A DNA stretch of 64,000 nucleotides from Pseudoponticoccus marisrubri (GTDB taxonomy: Bacteria > Pseudomonadota > Alphaproteobacteria > Rhodobacterales > Rhodobacteraceae): positions 372,001-436,000 of the forward strand of contig NZ_LPXO01000002.1 of assembly GCF_001482405.1 (NCBI RefSeq), given 5' to 3'. Below the pieces are notes generated by a model. That model was not told where the DNA came from. It ran no database searches and was given only the letters and a program-made list of their open reading frames with translations. Numbering within the stretch: position 1 is the first letter of the stretch; each line of letters starts with the position of its first letter. The translations under genes and the position numbers were made by a program. Below, one piece after another: positions 50,298-58,716 of the stretch.

Positions 50298-51359
50298 ATG
50301 GCACGTTTCACGATCGCAACCCTGGCCATGGTGGCCCTGCTGGCGCTGGCGCTGGTCCATGGCGGCATCTGGGCTGTGGCGGCGCTGGTCTACATTACCG
50401 CCTTCACCTATTTCATGGATCGCATCGCCGCGCTGGCCCCGCCGGACGATCCCGGGCAGGAGTTTCCCGCCGGCGACACGCTGTCGCTGCTGCTGGGGGT
50501 CGCGCATTTCCCGCTGCTTTACGGCGGGGTCCGGGTGATCGGCTCATCCGATGCCTTCACGACGGCCGACAAGATCCTGATCTTCTTTGCCCTTTCGCTG
50601 TTTCTTGGGCAGGTGAGCAATTCCAACGCGCATGAGCTGATCCACCGCGCGCCGCGCGTGCTGCGACGGCTGGGCGTTGCGGTTTACGCCTCGATCCTGT
50701 TCGGCTTCCACGCCTCGGCGCATGTGCGGGTGCATCACGTCCATGCTGCCACGGTGCGCGATCCGAACTCGGCGCGGCTGGGTGAGAGCTTCTATGCCTT
50801 CGCCCCCCGCGCCTGGGCCGGGGCGCTTGTCGCGGGCTATCACGCCGAATCGCGGTTGCGGCGCGGCACGGGGCTGCACCCTTACGCGGTCTACGGGCTG
50901 GGCGCGGCGCTGTCGCTGGTGCTGGCCTATGTGCTTGCCGGCTGGGGCGGCATCGCGGCGCTGCTGGGCCTGTCGGCCTATGCGCAGGCGCAGCTGCTCC
51001 TGTCGGACTATGTCCAGCACTACGGGCTGACGCGGCGCGAGATTGCGCCCGGCCGCCCCGAGCCGGTCGGGCCGCAGCACAGCTGGAACGCGCCGCACGG
51101 CTTCTCCTCGGCGCTGATGCTGAACGCGCCGCGCCATTCGGACCATCACAGCCACCCGGCCAAGCCTTATCCGGGCCTGTCGCTGGATCGCGCGGCCATG
51201 CCGATCCTGCCCCATTCGCTGCCGGTCATGGCGGTGTTGGCGCTACTGCCGCCGGTCTGGCGGCGCGTCATGGATCGCCGCGTGGCGCGTGTCCGGGCAC
51301 GGCAGGCGGATCTGCCCGACAGGCAGGCAACCGCCTCGAGACTGCCGCAAGAAGCTTAA
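50298..51359 (+). CDS. alkB: AlkB-type membrane di-iron hydroxylase
   Basis: 353-residue integral-membrane hydroxylase related to alkane 1-monooxygenase. The three histidine boxes are present: HELIH (112–116), HVRVHH (142–147) and RHSDHH (279–284), plus the HYG motif in YVQHYGLTRREIAPGRPEP. Alkanes are the known substrates, but the family also has other lipids. Rubredoxin and reductase genes are not nearby. The ATG at 50298 is six bases from TGAGG; the ATG four codons earlier is an alternative. Confidence 0.88.
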   Translation: MARFTIATLAMVALLALALVHGGIWAVAALVYITAFTYFMDRIAALAPPDDPGQEFPAGDTLSLLLGVAHFPLLYGGVRVIGSSDAFTTADKILIFFALSLFLGQVSNSNAHELIHRAPRVLRRLGVAVYASILFGFHASAHVRVHHVHAATVRDPNSARLGESFYAFAPRAWAGALVAGYHAESRLRRGTGLHPYAVYGLGAALSLVLAYVLAGWGGIAALLGLSAYAQAQLLLSDYVQHYGLTRREIAPGRPEPVGPQHSWNAPHGFSSALMLNAPRHSDHHSHPAKPYPGLSLDRAAMPILPHSLPVMAVLALLPPVWRRVMDRRVARVRARQADLPDRQATASRLPQEA

Positions 51360-51414
51360 CCATTCATGAATACCTGACCTTCCGAAAGCCCCTGCGCTCT
51401 GGCACTGTCACCCC

Positions 51415-51813
51415 ATGAAACAGATTCTCGCCCTCACCCTTGCCACCCTGCTCGCCGCGCCGGCCTGGGCGGCCGAGCCGATGACCGCCTCGGAATTCGA
51501 GCGCTATGTGACCGGCAAGACGCTCTATTTCGGCCTCTCGGGCGAAGCCTACGGCGTCGAGGAATACCTGCCCGATCGGCAGGTGCGCTGGTCCTTCCTG
51601 GACGGCAAGTGCAAGGACGGGTTCTGGTACGAGGATGCCGGGCAGATCTGTTTTGTCTATGAGGACAACCCCGAGCCGCAATGCTGGAGCTTTTTCAAGG
51701 AAGGCAGCGGGCTGCGCGCGGTATTCGAGAACGACCCCGGCAGCACCGTGCTCTACGAGGCCGAGCAGGATGACGAGCCCATGGTCTGCTACGGCCCGGA
51801 TGTGGGCGTCTGA
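51415..51813 (+). CDS. Exported hypothetical protein
   Basis: 132-residue protein: signal peptide MKQILALTLATLLAAPAWAA, then a mature domain with four Cys (GKCKDGFWY, GQICFVYE, PQCWSF, VCYGPDVG) likely forming two disulphides and a conserved-looking EFERYVTGKTLYFGLSGEAY. No family confidently recognised. It lies 55 bp after alkB on the same strand and converges with the LysR gene. Confidence 0.7.
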   Translation: MKQILALTLATLLAAPAWAAEPMTASEFERYVTGKTLYFGLSGEAYGVEEYLPDRQVRWSFLDGKCKDGFWYEDAGQICFVYEDNPEPQCWSFFKEGSGLRAVFENDPGSTVLYEAEQDDEPMVCYGPDVGV

Positions 51814-51859
51814 AATACAACAATCTCAAGGGATTGCGCACCACTCCTGAGGCATCACC

Positions 51860-52705
51860 TCAAAGCGTGGCAATCCCCTCGCGGATATAGTCGCACAGCG
51901 TATCGACCAGCGCGGTCTTGCCGTTGCCCTTGTAGAGGTTGATCTTCTGCGTACCGAGATCGGGCAGCAGCCCCGTCTCCAGCGTCTCGAGATAGGGCGC
52001 GCAATGCCCCTCCAGCCGCGCGGTCACTGCCATGTCGGCGCTGACGGTGGCGTCGACGGTGGTGTCACTGTCGGAATCGACGGCCAGTTCCCAGTCCACC
52101 CCCTCGGCATCGAGCCGCGCCAGCGTGTCGGCGCGGAAACCGCAGGTCCGGCAGAACGCCACCCGCAGCGGCCGCACGCGGTGCGCCTGCCCGCCCGGCG
52201 CGCCGATCCAGCGCAGCGGCACGTCCATCAGCGTCTCGCCACCGCTCTCGACGCCCGCCTCGGTGGTCAGGATGGCATCCATCTCGCCGCGAGCGAACTG
52301 CGCCTTGAGCGTGCGCGTGAAGGAGCTGACCAGCCGCACCTTCACCCGTGGATGCGTGCGCCCCATGCGCTGCAGCACCTTGGGAATCACCGGGTAGACG
52401 ATGTCCACCGGCACGCCCAGCACGATCTCGCCCTCCCAGCTCTGATCGGTGAGCCGGGAATAGACCTCGTCATTCAGGTCGACGATCTTCTGCGCATAGG
52501 TCAGCAGCTGGGCGCCCGCAGGGGTCAGCGTGACACCGCGCCCCGAGCGGTCGAAGACCTGCAGGCCCAGCATTTCCTCCAGCCGCTTGAGCTGCATCGA
52601 GACGGCCGATTGCGTCAGGTTCAGGAACCCCGCCGCGCGGGTCACCCCGCCGGCCTGGGCCACGGTCACGAAGGACCGCAGCACCGTCACGTCCAGGTTG
52701 CGCAT
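51860..52705 (-). CDS. LysR-family transcriptional regulator
   Basis: 281-residue regulator: winged HTH at about residues 4–62 (LRSFVTVAQAGGVTRAAGFL, NLTQSAVSMQLKRLEEMLGL), then a periplasmic-binding-protein-like effector domain from about 90 (GEIVLGVPVDIVYPVIPKVL). Start ATG at 52705. It is divergent from a small gene with a very strong ribosome site, a likely target. Effector unknown. Confidence 0.92.
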   Translation of the reverse strand: MRNLDVTVLRSFVTVAQAGGVTRAAGFLNLTQSAVSMQLKRLEEMLGLQVFDRSGRGVTLTPAGAQLLTYAQKIVDLNDEVYSRLTDQSWEGEIVLGVPVDIVYPVIPKVLQRMGRTHPRVKVRLVSSFTRTLKAQFARGEMDAILTTEAGVESGGETLMDVPLRWIGAPGGQAHRVRPLRVAFCRTCGFRADTLARLDAEGVDWELAVDSDSDTTVDATVSADMAVTARLEGHCAPYLETLETGLLPDLGTQKINLYKGNGKTALVDTLCDYIREGIATL

Positions 52706-52851
52706 GGCCCCTCCCTGTCATTTGTCAACCCATCACCGTTCGTGATGCACCTGCTCACCAACATTCGTTTCCAGAATGCCACCAAGGCGCCTACCTATCA
52801 AGAGCGCAAATGACGCGCGCCCTGTCCATCACGCATCCTGAAGGAGGTGCC

Positions 52852-53013
52852 ATGTCCTCGCTCACGCTCACCCCCCGCTTCGCCCCGGCCTGGCTGCGCC
52901 GCCTGACCCGCACCCTGCCCCAGCGTCACCCCGCTGGGCAGACCCGCGCCCGCGACGCCACCCGCGCCGCCCGCGACATGGCCTGGAACCCGCCGGATCA
53001 CTGGCTGAAGTGA
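52852..53013 (+). CDS. Small basic protein divergent from the LysR gene
   Basis: 53-residue Arg/Pro-rich protein starting MSSLTLTPRFAPAWLRRLTR and ending DMAWNPPDHWLK. The ATG at 52852 has GAAGGAGGTGCC directly upstream, an unusually strong Shine-Dalgarno that settles this start over the ATG at 52810. No signal peptide or family recognised. It is probably controlled by the divergent LysR-type regulator; function unknown. Confidence 0.6.
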   Translation: MSSLTLTPRFAPAWLRRLTRTLPQRHPAGQTRARDATRAARDMAWNPPDHWLK

Positions 53014-53132
53014 ACCAAACCGTTCACGGAATGTGCCCGTTTGCACCTTGAATAATTGGTGTCCTTCGCCAATATCTTTCGCAGAACTCCGCGCGCGGGC
53101 GCGGAGGGTCTGTCACGCAAACGGAGGCTTTG

Positions 53133-53918
53133 ATGGCTGAATACGAAACGATCCGGGCGGCTGGCGTATCCGGCGCACGCGCCGCCCAGATTGACGAGGG
53201 CCTGCGCGCCCACATGAACAAGGTCTACGGCACGATGTCCGTGGGCACGTTCATCACCTTCCTCGCCGCATGGGCGATTTCCGGCCTGGCGGTCACCAAC
53301 GACCCGGCCGGCGCCACGGCCATGATCCGCGAGGGCCAGTACCTGACCGGCTTCGGGCAGGCGATCTACATGTCGCCGCTGAAATGGGTGATCATGTTTG
53401 CGCCGCTCGCCTTCATCTTCTTCGGCTTCGGCGCCGCCGTGAACCGCCTGTCGGCCGCAGGTGTCCAGCTTGTCTTCTACGGATTTGCCGTGCTGATGGG
53501 CCTGTCGCTCAGCTCGATCTTCCTGGTCTTCACCGGCATGTCGATCATCCAGGTCTTCCTGGTGACCTCGATCGCCTTCGCGGGCCTGTCGCTCTGGGGC
53601 TACACCACCAAGAAGGACATCTCGGGCTGGGGGTCGTTCCTGATCATGGGCGTGATCGGCCTGCTGGTCGCCTCGATCATCAACATCTTCGTGGGCTCGC
53701 CGGCCATCCAGTTCGCCGTGTCGATCCTCGGCGTGCTGATCTTCGCCGGCCTGACCGCCTATGACACGCAGAACATCAAGAACACCTACGTCCAGCATGC
53801 CGCCCATGGAGACAAGGAGTGGCTGGGCAAGGCGGCCATCATGGGCGCGCTGAGCCTCTACCTGGACTTCATCAACATGTTCATGTTCCTGCTGCAACTG
53901 CTTGGCAACCGGGAGTAA
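53133..53918 (+). CDS. Bax inhibitor-1/YccA-family membrane protein
   Basis: 261-residue protein with seven TM helices of the BI-1/TMBIM family: SVGTFITFLAAWAISGLAVT, FAPLAFIFFGFGAAV, SIIQVFLVTSIAFAGLSLWG, and the C-terminal Asp pair region LTAYDTQNIKNTYV. Bacterial members are thought to leak calcium or protons. ACGGAGG is six bases before the ATG. A rho-independent terminator follows. Confidence 0.93.
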   Translation: MAEYETIRAAGVSGARAAQIDEGLRAHMNKVYGTMSVGTFITFLAAWAISGLAVTNDPAGATAMIREGQYLTGFGQAIYMSPLKWVIMFAPLAFIFFGFGAAVNRLSAAGVQLVFYGFAVLMGLSLSSIFLVFTGMSIIQVFLVTSIAFAGLSLWGYTTKKDISGWGSFLIMGVIGLLVASIINIFVGSPAIQFAVSILGVLIFAGLTAYDTQNIKNTYVQHAAHGDKEWLGKAAIMGALSLYLDFINMFMFLLQLLGNRE

Positions 53919-53952
53919 TCCCGGGCCATGTCCCTACCGAAGGCACGCACTC

Positions 53953-53978
53953 GGCCGGTCCCCTGGACCGGCCTTTTT
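53953..53978 (+). terminator. Rho-independent terminator of the BI-1 gene
   Basis: GGCCGGTCC (53953–53961) pairs with GGACCGGCC (53965–53973), 3-nt loop, followed by TTTTT. The U-tract runs into the stop codon of the convergent GNAT gene at 53978. Confidence 0.85.
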
Positions 53979-54490
53979 CATGTGCCCTCGAGCCGGGCCA
54001 CCATCAGCACCGCGTCAAAGCCGATACCGCCCGGCAGCGGCACGGTGATGTCACCGCGCGGCGCGAACCCGGCCGCGCGATAGAAGGGCACCGCCGTGCG
54101 CGTGCTCTGGCAGTGCATCTCCTGCACGCCGACCGCCCGGGCCATCCGCTTGATATGCCCGATCAGCTGCCGGCCGACGCCGCGGCGCAGGCTGTCGGGA
54201 TCGGTGGCCACGTGGCGCACATGGCCGATGCCCGGCCGCGCCGGACCACCGCCGGGCGCGGCCAGCGACCAGCCCCCGGCGCCCAGCAGGCGCCCGTCTT
54301 CTTCCACCACGTAGAACCGGCCCGAGCGGAGGAGCTCGGGCTGCGCCCGGGCCAGCTTCGGCACGACCGTCACCATGACCGAGGGCGGGTAATCGGCGAC
54401 CAGCAACCGGGAATAGCTGCGCAGGAACAGCCGGTCGAGCGCGGCGATGTCGCCGGTCTCGGCCGGCCGCAGGGTCAGAGCATCGGACAT
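53978..54490 (-). CDS. GNAT-family N-acetyltransferase
   Basis: 170-residue acetyl-CoA-dependent acetyltransferase. Conserved GNAT motif A is HVRHVATDPDSLRRGVGRQL followed by IGHIKRMARAVGVQEMHCQS; motif B ends in FYRAAGFAPRG. Substrate unknown. It converges on the BI-1 gene and lies downstream of rpmG on the same strand. Confidence 0.88.
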   Translation of the reverse strand: MSDALTLRPAETGDIAALDRLFLRSYSRLLVADYPPSVMVTVVPKLARAQPELLRSGRFYVVEEDGRLLGAGGWSLAAPGGGPARPGIGHVRHVATDPDSLRRGVGRQLIGHIKRMARAVGVQEMHCQSTRTAVPFYRAAGFAPRGDITVPLPGGIGFDAVLMVARLEGT

Positions 54491-54529
54491 GGGCGTGCTC
54501 CGGTCAGCTCCAGCCGGTCAGGAACGGAA

Positions 54530-54560
54530 ACGGCCGCGCAGGGCATCCCTGCACGGCCGT
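54530..54560 (-). terminator. Terminator-like hairpin after rpmG
   Basis: ACGGCCG/CGGCCGT outer stem and GCAGGG/CCCTGC inner stem (54530–54560) with one internal mismatch and a 3-nt loop, followed on the minus strand by TTTCCGTTCC. It lies 29 bp beyond the rpmG stop. Confidence 0.65.
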
Positions 54561-54588
54561 GATCCGTCGCGTCGATAAGGGGAAGACC

Positions 54589-54756
54589 TTACTTGATCTT
54601 GCCTTCCTTATACTCGACATGCTTGCGCGCCACCGGGTCGAACTTCCGGATGGTCATCTTCTCGGTCATCGTCCGCGCGTTCTTCTTGGTCACGTAGAAA
54701 TGCCCGGTGCCCGCGGTCGAGTTCAGGCGGATCTTGATGGTGGTCGGCTTCGCCAT
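54589..54756 (-). CDS. rpmG: 50S ribosomal protein L33
   Basis: 55-residue ribosomal protein: [20 protein letters not shown], then [20 protein letters not shown]. It is the Cys-free (zinc-independent) L33 type typical of alphaproteobacteria. Start ATG at 54756 with GGAGACGAAC upstream. Confidence 0.97.
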   Translation of the reverse strand: MAKPTTIKIRLNSTAGTGHFYVTKKNARTMTEKMTIRKFDPVARKHVEYKEGKIK

Positions 54757-54879
54757 GGTTCGTCTCCTGCAACACGGGGACGCGCGCGCGCCTCTCGCGT
54801 GAAATCTGTCTGAAGCCCGCCTTTTACCCACCCGCGCCCGCGTGTCAAGCACCAGCGGGCCCCGGCGGGGCGGAATTTG

Positions 54880-55262
54880 ATGCGCGGAAGGCCTGTAAGC
54901 CGGATTCTGTTATCGGACGGTTGCCCGCCCTCAGACGACCATTCCTCTGGACCGGCGGTTGCCCGCGCGGTTCAAGCTGCCAACCCGGACCCCTCGGGCC
55001 GAAGCCGCCCTGCCGCGCACGGCACGGGGTCCCTATTTGGCATTGCTCCCGGTGGGGCTTGCCATGCGGGCGCTGTTGCCAGCCCCCCGGTGGGCTCTTA
55101 CCCCACCGTTTCACCCTGACCCGACGCCAGGGCGCCGGGCGGTCTGTTTTCTGTGGCGCTTTCCGTCAGGTTGCCCTGCCCGGGCGTTACCCGGCACCGG
55201 TGCTTCGGCGAGTCCGGACTTTCCTCTCCCGAAGGAGCGGCCGCCCGGCCTTCCGCGCAGCC
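54880..55262 (-). ncRNA. rnpB: RNase P RNA (class A)
   Basis: Catalytic RNA that matures tRNA 5' ends. On the minus strand the 5' part contains GGAAAGTCCGGACTCG (near 55210–55226) and the 3' part ACAGAATCCGGCTTACAGG (near 54890–54912), both universal rnpB segments. The ends TGCGCGGAAG and CTTCCGCGCA pair as P1-type closing helices. Exact ends are uncertain by about 10 nt. It lies between rpmG and an alpha/beta hydrolase gene. Confidence 0.95.
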
Positions 55263-55453
55263 CGCAGATAGGCGCGCGACCCCGGCAAGGTCAAGCGAAA
55301 GCGGCAGAGTTCAGGGAAGCAGCGTTTGCCACACGCCCTCGGGCCGGTCTGCGCGCGCCGAGCGCCACGCGCGGCCCGAGGAGGAGGGCGAAGCCCCGAC
55401 GACGAGATATCGAGCGCGCGCCGCACGGCGCGCTCCGCGTGGCAGCGCTCCGC

Positions 55454-56164
55454 TCAGCGCAGGCGGAGCGGCATGGCCATCCAGTCGCGCAGGGCGGCCA
55501 ACACCGCCTCGGGCTGCTCCAGCGGCGGCAGGTGGCCGGCCTCGTCGATCACGCGCAGCACCGCGCCGGGGATCAGTTCCGCCATGAAGGCATGGCGCTT
55601 GACCGGTGTCAGCGGGTCCTGCGCGCCGCAGATCACCATGGTGGGCACGATCAGCTTGCGCAGCGTGGTCTGCTGGTCGCGGCGGCGTTGCTGCGCGCGC
55701 GACTGGCGGGCAAAGATCTCGGGGCCCAGCGACAGGCCCATCTCCATGTAGAGCGCGTGGATCTCGGCGCGCTGCAGCCCCGGCGCAAGGTCGGCGGGCT
55801 TGAGCGCCTCGCGCAGCACCTCGTCCAGCTTGCCGGCGCGTGCGCGGATGATCAGCGGGTCGCGCTCGGCCGCCTGCTGCGGCGTCTCGGCCAGCGGGTT
55901 GGTCCCCATCAGCGCCAGCCGGCTCACTCGGTCGGACGCGCGCCGCACGATCTCGAGCGCGACGGCCCCGCCCAGCCCAAGCCCGACCAGCGCAAAGCGC
56001 TTGGGCAGCAGGTCGAGCAGCCCCGAGGCGATCTCCTCGACCCGTTCGCCCTGCGTCACCGGCGCCGCGGTCACCGCGTGATCGGGCGACAGCGCCGCGA
56101 TCTGCTGGCCGAAAAGCCGCGCGTCGCACATCTGCTCGGGAAGAAACACAACCGCTTCACGCAT
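55454..56164 (-). CDS. Alpha/beta-hydrolase-fold protein lacking the nucleophile Ser
   Basis: 236-residue alpha/beta hydrolase fold. The lid-less core is normal (MREAVVFLPEQMCDARLFGQ, CGAQDPLTPVKRH acid loop, DEAGHLPPLEQPE His loop), but the nucleophile elbow reads LVGLGLGGAVALEIV: the central residue of G-x-Nuc-x-G is Gly, not Ser. Either it is a non-catalytic relative or it uses another chemistry. The ATG at 56164 is used; a GTG two codons upstream is possible. Minus strand, after the M15-like gene. Confidence 0.8.
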   Translation of the reverse strand: MREAVVFLPEQMCDARLFGQQIAALSPDHAVTAAPVTQGERVEEIASGLLDLLPKRFALVGLGLGGAVALEIVRRASDRVSRLALMGTNPLAETPQQAAERDPLIIRARAGKLDEVLREALKPADLAPGLQRAEIHALYMEMGLSLGPEIFARQSRAQQRRRDQQTTLRKLIVPTMVICGAQDPLTPVKRHAFMAELIPGAVLRVIDEAGHLPPLEQPEAVLAALRDWMAMPLRLR

Positions 56165-56299
56165 CGCCACACCCTGCTCCGTCCTGCCGGCGCGGCGCGC
56201 CCCAAGGGGCCCCTTGCGCCGCGCCTCGGGGTGACCGATTTCGCCGCGCTTTGCAATGCCCGCCCCGGCGCGCGTGGCGAAAGCGCGCCGGGGCGCCGG

Positions 56300-56929
56300 T
56301 CACACCGGGTGGCGCAGGCCCTTGAAAGGCGGGAAATCGGCATGGCGCGCGGCACGCTCCCGCGCCGACAAGGCCGGGGCGGCGCCGGCGCGCAGCAACG
56401 TGCCGCGGGGGGCGACAAAGCTGTCGATGCGCCGCAGCGGCTCGGGCCGCCAGGACAGGTTGAAGGCGCAGAGCTTTGGAAAGAAACAGATCTCGGAATA
56501 GTCGAGATGGTCGTGCAGCCACCATGCCAGGTCCCGCCAGTCGCGCCCGTCCGCGTAGCGGCGCGCGAACCAGGGGATCACGATCGAAGCCCCGGCCACC
56601 GGGCGGTCGGGCAGGTCCCAGACATGGCATTCCAGCGGATGGTCATTGCGCGCGCAGTTCAACCCATGCGCATTGCCGAAGGCGTTCAGCCGCGCCGCGC
56701 GATAGCCTGAACGCACGAAGATCCGACCAAAGGTCTCTTCCAGCGGGTCGAGCAGCGTCTCGCAGAAGGCCCGCCCCCGGGCCAGCGCCAGGTCGGGATC
56801 GTCGGGGATGTTGGGGATGCCGTGGAAATCGCCGATCTCGGAATAAAGGAACTCGCGCATCCAGAAATGCCGCGACAGGCGCTCGCGTCCCAGCGTCTCG
56901 AGCGACCACATGGAGCGCGGGCGCCGCAT
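56300..56929 (-). CDS. M15-like (D-Ala-D-Ala carboxypeptidase fold) protein, divergent
   Basis: 209-residue protein similar in layout to peptidase M15/endolysin-like carboxypeptidases: SRHFWMREFLYSEIGDFHGI, then VRSGYRAARLNAFGNAHGLN and NDHPLECHVWDLPD. The SxHxxGxAxD zinc signature is altered to NDHPLECHVWD, so the metal site is not proven. The ATG at 56929 (or the internal ATG giving MWSLETLGRE) starts 3 bp after the stop of the next alpha/beta hydrolase gene, so the two are cotranscribed. Function uncertain. Confidence 0.6.
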   Translation of the reverse strand: MRRPRSMWSLETLGRERLSRHFWMREFLYSEIGDFHGIPNIPDDPDLALARGRAFCETLLDPLEETFGRIFVRSGYRAARLNAFGNAHGLNCARNDHPLECHVWDLPDRPVAGASIVIPWFARRYADGRDWRDLAWWLHDHLDYSEICFFPKLCAFNLSWRPEPLRRIDSFVAPRGTLLRAGAAPALSARERAARHADFPPFKGLRHPV

Positions 56930-56932
56930 CGC

Positions 56933-57820
56933 CTAGAGCCCCCGCGCCCAGCCCAGCACCGTCTCGCAGACGGGGCCGGTCAGCGCCGGGGACAGCGCCT
57001 GCCCCGCGATCACGTGCCGGCCGGGATCGCAGTCCTGTGGCGTGTCGATCCGGTGCAGCCGCGCGGGGCCACCCCAGCGCGCGGCAACCCGCTCGGTCGC
57101 GCGGTGATCGACGACCCTGTCGCCCGGATCGAAAAGGAAGAGCGCGGGCAGGTCCAGCTGCTCCAGCGGGGCCCGCCCTGCCGCCGCCACGGCGGCGCCC
57201 ATGGGCAGCAGCGCCTGCGACGGGTAGCGCGAGGTCCAACCCGCCGCATGGGCGGCGTTGAAGGGCACGAAGCCGCGTGTTCCGCGCAAGAACGGCCCGG
57301 CCAGATGCGCGGCGCCCGGCCAGCCCAGGACCCGCCCCGCGAGGCGCCGCAGCCGGAAATTCGGCGACAGCATCACCGCTCCGGCGATCCCGTCGCGCGT
57401 GCCGCCACAGGCGCCCAGCGTGACCAGCGTGGCGCCGGTCGAACAGGCCAGCACCAGCACCCGCTCCCCTACGGCGCGCCCCAGCGCAAACCCCTCGGCC
57501 ACGTCGCGCATCCAGTCCGCCAGCGTCGCCTCCGCCATGGCTGCCCCGCCGCGCCCATGCCCGGCGAGCCGCGTGAAGACGAGGTTGGCGCCCAGCCCGG
57601 CGGCCACGCGATCGGGCAAGGGGCGCAGTTCCTCCGAGGAGGCCGAGAACCCGTGCACATAGAGCACGGCCCAGCCCGTCCGCACCCCCGGCGCGCCCGC
57701 CCAGACCACGCGCTTGTGCTGGCCCGGCCGGATATCGTCGAACCGGGCCTCCTGCGCCGCAAGATAGGCATCGACCTCGCCGGGCTGCAACGCCAGCGCA
57801 GGCCCGGCACAGGCGCTCAA
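56933..57820 (-). CDS. Alpha/beta hydrolase, exported or membrane-associated
   Basis: 295-residue hydrolase. VLYVHGFSASSEEL is the oxyanion-hole region, the nucleophile is Ser in LVLACSTGATLVTLG, the acid is in LFDPGDRVVDHRA, and the His is in CDPGRHVIAGQ. The start is TTG at 57820 (TTGAGCGCCTGTGCC), which may follow a lost or poorly conserved signal peptide; confidence in the 5' end is low. It lies 28 bp after the next gene's stop and 3 bp before the M15-like gene. Substrate unknown. Confidence 0.78.
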   Translation of the reverse strand: MSACAGPALALQPGEVDAYLAAQEARFDDIRPGQHKRVVWAGAPGVRTGWAVLYVHGFSASSEELRPLPDRVAAGLGANLVFTRLAGHGRGGAAMAEATLADWMRDVAEGFALGRAVGERVLVLACSTGATLVTLGACGGTRDGIAGAVMLSPNFRLRRLAGRVLGWPGAAHLAGPFLRGTRGFVPFNAAHAAGWTSRYPSQALLPMGAAVAAAGRAPLEQLDLPALFLFDPGDRVVDHRATERVAARWGGPARLHRIDTPQDCDPGRHVIAGQALSPALTGPVCETVLGWARGL

Positions 57821-57848
57821 CGCCGTGCCCCGTCCGACAGGCAGACGC

Positions 57849-58589
57849 TCACCGCAACACGTCCGCCAGCGCCTCTTCGATCATGGCAAGGTTCTGCGGC
57901 TCCGAGAAGCGGTGATCGGCGCCTTTGACCAGTGTCAGCTGCAGATCCGGGCTTTCGATCGCGTCCAGCAGGCGCAGCGCGGTCTCGCGCGACACGGCCT
58001 CGTCCTCGGTGCCCTGCAACAGGCGCACGGGCCAGCCCATGGGCAGCGGCGCGCGCAGGACAAGATGCGCGCGCCCGTCCTCGATCAGCTTGCGGGTGAC
58101 CACGTAAGGGTCGTCATAGGCTGACGGCAGGTGCAGCGCGCCCGTCTCCATGACCTGCCGGCGCTGCTCCTCGCTGAAGCCGGCCCAGAACCCGTCCTCG
58201 GTGAAATCGGGCGCCGCGGCGATGCCGACGAAGCCTGCGACCTGCGGCAGGCGCTGCGCCAGCAGGCAGGCGATCCAGCCGCCCATGGACGAGCCCACCA
58301 GCACGACCGGCCCGTCGGTCGCGGCACGGATCACCGCCTCGGCATCATCGGCCCAGTCGCCGATGCAGCCCTCTTCGAACACCCCGCCCGAGCGGCCATG
58401 CCCGGCATAGTCCAGCCGCAGGAAGGGGCGCTTCTGCCGCTCGGCCCAGCCTTCCAGGTGCACCGCCTTGGTGCCGTCCATGTCCGAGCGATAGCCCGAC
58501 AGGAAGACCACCATCGGCCCCTCGCCCTCGGTCAGCGCATAGGCCAGCCGGTCGCCCCGCGGCCCGTCGAGATAGGAAATCCGTGCCAA
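57849..58589 (-). CDS. Alpha/beta hydrolase
   Basis: 246-residue hydrolase. FLSGYRSDMDGTKA is the oxyanion region, the nucleophile is Ser in VVLVGSSMGGWIACLL, acid GTEDEAVS, His in GADHRFSEPQN; a cap domain is included. TTG at 58589 with GGAGGCAGGT upstream gives the family start LARISYLDGPRGDR; ATG codons are further in. It heads the run of three hydrolases plus the M15-like gene. Substrate unknown. Confidence 0.82.
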   Translation of the reverse strand: MARISYLDGPRGDRLAYALTEGEGPMVVFLSGYRSDMDGTKAVHLEGWAERQKRPFLRLDYAGHGRSGGVFEEGCIGDWADDAEAVIRAATDGPVVLVGSSMGGWIACLLAQRLPQVAGFVGIAAAPDFTEDGFWAGFSEEQRRQVMETGALHLPSAYDDPYVVTRKLIEDGRAHLVLRAPLPMGWPVRLLQGTEDEAVSRETALRLLDAIESPDLQLTLVKGADHRFSEPQNLAMIEEALADVLR

Positions 58590-58603
58590 ACCTGCCTCCG
58601 TGT

Positions 58604-58662
58604 GTCTTGCGCAGCCAGCATAGCCGGCCCCAGTACGTCTTGCGCGGCCAGCATAGCCGGCC
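58604..58662. repeat. 26-bp direct repeat, two copies 33 bp apart
   Basis: GTCTTGCGCAGCCAGCATAG and following CCGGCC at 58604–58629 is repeated at 58637–58662 with one A/G difference. It lies just upstream of the alpha/beta hydrolase start at 58589, in the 180-bp gap before the MFS gene's 3' end. Possible regulatory or slippage origin. Confidence 0.85.
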
Positions 58663-58716
58663 GCGGCCCGAGGCCAAGCCCACCTGCCGCCGGATGCGTC
58701 GCGCCACGGGGCCACG

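Noticed and set aside
56933-57820. Pseudogene because of the TTG start
   Set aside because: The frame is intact with all catalytic motifs; TTG starts are used by a neighbour too.
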